Positions 16,166 to 19,402 of a DNA stretch of 19,402 nucleotides are shown here, one piece after another. Position numbers and translations under genes: made by a program. The number at the start of each line of letters is the position of its first letter. The stretch's first letter is position 1. Source of the DNA: Mycoemilia scoparia. Its lineage: Eukaryota; Kickxellomycota; Kickxellomycetes; Kickxellales; Kickxellaceae. The stretch spans positions 1 to 19,402 of the forward strand of contig JANBPU010000290.1 in NCBI GenBank assembly GCA_027575805.1. Direction: 5' to 3'. The notes below the pieces were generated by a model. That model was given only the letters and a program-made list of their open reading frames with translations. It searched no databases and was not told where the DNA came from.

Positions 16166-19003
16166 ATGAGACTGCTTCCTCGTGAAATAGACAAACTCCA
16201 GCTCAGCCAGGTTGGGTTCCTTGCCCAAAGAAGGCTGGCGCGGGGTGTAAGGCTAAATACCACCGAAGCAGTCGCTCTTATTACAACAGTGCTTCTGGAG
16301 CTTATGAGGGACGGCGAGTGCAAAGTGTCGGACCTCCAGGCCCTGGGCCAGCACATTCTGGGTTATCGCCATGTCATGCCATCTGTGCCAGGTATGGTGC
16401 ACGAGGTCCAGGTCGAAGGAACCTTTGTAAACGGCACATTCCTGGTAACTGTCCACCAACCCGTTTGTACCCGAGATGGTGATCTTAGCCTTGCTCTTTA
16501 TGGATCCATGATTGATATTGGCCAGGGGGTCTGCCATGTAGGCATGATAAAATACCCGTTTCCCATAGGGCAGTATGACCTTGATCCCAAAAACCGTGAC
16601 ACAGCTGCCCTCAGTGATAGCGAACGCGAAAAAATCGAAAAGTTGGCAGAAATCAATGAACGCCTCTTCCCATGGAACGAAAAAATTGCTGAAGATTATG
16701 ACTGGGATGCTGAGGAGGCTAGCCCTGGGAGAATAAAGTACCAGTCAGGGCTTATTGTTATTAACCAGGGTAGACAACGGTACTCTCTTGAGGTTGTCAA
16801 CAGTGGTGACCGTCCGATACAGGTGAGCGTTGTCCCTGTATGGGGTTGGCTTTTGCATATAATGCCACAAATCTACGATGATCTTATTTCTTCTACCATA
16901 TTCTAAAACCATTGTATTGATAAATAAACTTTGCTATATTAGGTCGGGTCACATTTCCATTTTGCTGAAGCTAACCGCGAACTTTTATTTGATCGCTCGA
17001 TAGCATATGGTCGTAGACTTGACATTCCATCTGGTGCTGCTGTCCGCTTTGAGCCTGGTGACTGTCGTACTGTGTCGCTGGTTGATATAGCAGGAAATAG
17101 GGTTGTTGCTGGTGGAAATGGGTATGGTACTGGTCCTGTGGACCGTACCCGTATAAGTGCAATCCTGAATGAGCTAACCCGTATGAATGTTGGACACATG
17201 ATGCAGGCTCTAGAAGTAACAAAGCATGTTCCCCAGCCCCGCACAATAGACAGAGAGACTTATGCGCTTACCTATGGGCCCACTACTGGCGACCAAGTGC
17301 GACTGGGTGACACATGCCTATGGGCCCAAGTTGAATGGGATGCAACTATATATGGTGAGGAGTGCAAGTTTGGTGGTGGAAAGACACTTAGGGATGGTAT
17401 GGGTCAAGTGACCAGTCTTAAAACTGAAGATTGCTTGGACCTTGTCATGACAAATGCCCTCATCATCGACTATACTGGTATTTACAAGGCAGACATTGGA
17501 ATCCGTGGTGGTGTGATTGTTGGTATTGGCAAGGCTGGAAATCCAGACGTCATGGAAGGCGTCACTCCTGGCATGTTTGTTGGTGCCTCTACAGAAGCAA
17601 TGGGATGTGAAGGACGCATAGTCACGGCCGGAGGTATCGATACCCATGTACACTTTATTTGTAATGATCTTATTAAGGAAGCTCTGACATCTGGACTTAC
17701 TACACTTATTGGTGGTGGAACAGGGCCAAATACTGGGACAAATGCAACCACCTGTACACCAGGCCCATACAACATTCGCTATATGATCGAAGCAACAGAC
17801 GATTTGCCAATGAACTTTGGTTTTACTGGAAAGGGTAACTGCTCCGACTTGATGCCTCTTAGAGAGCAAATTGTTGCTGGTGCTCTTGGTCTAAAGCTTC
17901 ATGAAGATTGGGGTGCCACCCCATCAGCAATTGATGCTACTTTGACTATCTGTGATGAGATGGATGTCCAAGCAACCCTCCATGCTGATACCCTTAATGA
18001 GGCTGGTTTTGTCGAACGTACATTAGAAGCCATTAATGGGCGCACAATTCACGCATACCACACTGAGGGTGCTGGTGGTGGCCATGCACCAGACATTCTC
18101 AAGGTCTGTTCGCACCCTAGTGTTATCCCAGCCTCAACTAATCCAACCCGCCCATATGCCACAAATACATGTGATGAGCACTTGGATATGCTGATGGTTT
18201 GTCACCATTTAGACAAACGTATTGCTGAGGATGTTGCCTTTGCTGAGTCACGCATCCGTGGTGAAACTATTGCAGCAGAAGATGTCCTTCATGATATGGG
18301 TGCCATTTCTGTCATGTCATCAGACTCTCAAGCTATGGGCCGCATTGGTGAGGTTATTTCGCGTACCTGGAGAACTGCTGACAAAATGAAGCGCCAACGA
18401 GGCCATCTACAAGTACCATCAGAATCATCTGGAGAAGACTTGGGGGTTGATAGAACCAGCCTGGTAAATGATGCAGACAATTTCCGCATTCGTCGTTATA
18501 TTGCCAAGTATACCATTAACCCAGCAATTGCTCATGGTGTATCACACATTGTTGGTTCAGTTGAGGTCGGCAAGTTGGCTGACTTGGTCATATGGGACCC
18601 AATGTATTTTGGAATTAGACCTCACATTGTAATAAAGGGTGGTTCTCCAGTCTATGCCCAAATTGGAGATGCCAATGCCTCAATACCAACAGTTGAGCCT
18701 ATTTACATGAGACCAATGTTTGGTAGTTTGTCTAGTGCTCAGAAATATAATTCATACACATTTGTATCCCAGGCTAGTCTCGACAACAAGTTCAATGCCC
18801 CTGCTCGCACCTACTCAGTAAGACGTCGTTTGGAGCCAGTTAGAGGCTGTAGAAATATTGGCAAGAAGGACCTTAAGCTAAACTGTGCCACACCAGATAT
18901 TCAAATCCATCCTGAAAAATATGAAGTGACTGTTGATGGAAAATTGTGCACATGCGAACCAGCAGAAAAGTTGCCCTTGACTCATCATTATAATCTATTC
19001 TGA
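16166..19003 (+). CDS. URE1: Urease, single-chain eukaryotic type
   Basis: This cytosolic nickel enzyme hydrolyses urea to ammonia and carbamate. Two exons are inferred, 16166-16822 and 16943-19003. The 120-nt phase-0 intron has CAG|GTGAGC and ATTAG ends and falls exactly inside RPIQ|VGSHFHF. The product is 905 residues, the gamma, beta and alpha urease subunits fused in order: gamma from [11 protein letters not shown] (1-100), beta around 190-300, alpha from about 325. All active-site residues are present: nickel ligands H454, H456, H566, H592 and D680, the carbamylated lysine K537 in [10 protein letters not shown]539, and flap residues C639/H640 in MVCHHLD. The usual length is about 840, and the excess comes from an acidic gamma-beta linker (about 118-190) and a small loop near 709-730. 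The start matches the conserved gamma N-terminus. The stop is TGA. No accessory urease gene lies nearby. Confidence 0.96.
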
Positions 19004-19402
19004 AAGAAAATTGTTTGGTTAAATGCCCAGACTAATATATAGGGTATTTTACACTTCCCTATATACATTGTACCATCCATATTTTATAAAAACTTTAACA
19101 ACCCAAGTAATATATTTGATCTTCACTACTTTGAATTTTGACCATGATGTATTGTTAAATTTTAAACAAATAGCTGATTCAAAACTTATATAAGCACTAA
19201 TGTGTGTATGAGCGATTGTTTTTGAAGGGCTAAAAGCAGACTATACATGACAATGTAGGTTGGCCAATATGCAGTTTGGAACTGGTCTACGAGTGAAATT
19301 TTGCCTTTCAAAACTAGCCACCCATATCTTTACCAGATACACCATAGCCCCGGGAAATGTTGTCTCTGACACAACGATAAAAAATTAAATAGCTGCTAAC
19401 TA
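19004..19402. other. 3' flank of urease, no gene seen
   Basis: AT-rich DNA to the end of the window. It holds dispersed repeat copy E (19207-19300) and no recognisable coding or RNA gene. Confidence 0.6.
19207..19300. repeat. Dispersed repeat copy E
   Basis: It is homologous to copy D (12507-12606) in the same orientation at about 80% identity, with a six-base gap after CATGACA. It has no coding potential. The two copies lie about 6.7 kb apart, one on each side of the ARP4 and urease genes. Confidence 0.65.

Noticed and set aside
9625..19003. A nitrogen or amino-sugar gene cluster formed by the deacetylase and urease genes
   Set aside because: They are 5 kb apart, on opposite strands and separated by ARP4, with no partner enzymes or transporters. 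Chance neighbours are the simpler reading.

Overview
The window is eukaryotic nuclear DNA, almost certainly from a fungus. It holds a KRE2/MNT1-family (GT15) mannosyltransferase, a PER1 GPI-lipid remodelling protein, a single-chain eukaryotic-type urease and an ArfGAP carrying UBA domains, and it has short GT-AG introns (84-235 nt) and AT-rich intergenic DNA. I cannot place it in a lineage from sequence alone. Gene style and low GC suggest an early-diverging (non-Dikarya) fungus, but this is inference.

Layout. 1-3200 is a gene-free mobile-element graveyard. It starts with C-rich, CCCTAA-like bases that could mark the edge of a telomeric tract. Two AT-rich palindromes follow, then a decayed LINE endonuclease region (about 585-1910), a foldback or LTR-like element (2263-2666, with a second partial end at 1910) and two tandem ~186-bp repeats (2753-3124). 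From 3346 the window is ordinary gene space: PER1 (minus), a KRE2/MNT1-like mannosyltransferase (minus), a divergent three-exon ArfGAP (plus), a two-exon N-acetylglucosamine-6-phosphate deacetylase (minus, tail-to-tail with the ArfGAP), a five-exon ARP4 (minus) and a two-exon urease (plus, divergent from ARP4). Short pieces that look like a dispersed repeat family lie between genes and inside one ArfGAP intron.

The genes do not form a pathway cluster. PER1 and the mannosyltransferase both serve the secretory pathway (GPI anchors and protein mannosylation), and the ArfGAP acts in vesicle traffic. The deacetylase recycles chitin-derived amino sugar, urease releases ammonia from urea, and Arp4 is a subunit of nuclear chromatin complexes. 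This looks like a normal chance neighbourhood.

The most notable observation is that ARP4 is conserved along its whole length with intact splice sites, yet carries an in-frame TAG at codon 20 and a one-base frameshift in a T-run in exon 3. It is either a recently disrupted copy or affected by assembly error. I found no convincing novel multi-gene system. The other points of interest are the structure of the repeat region and transition-type nonsense mutations in the LINE relic.
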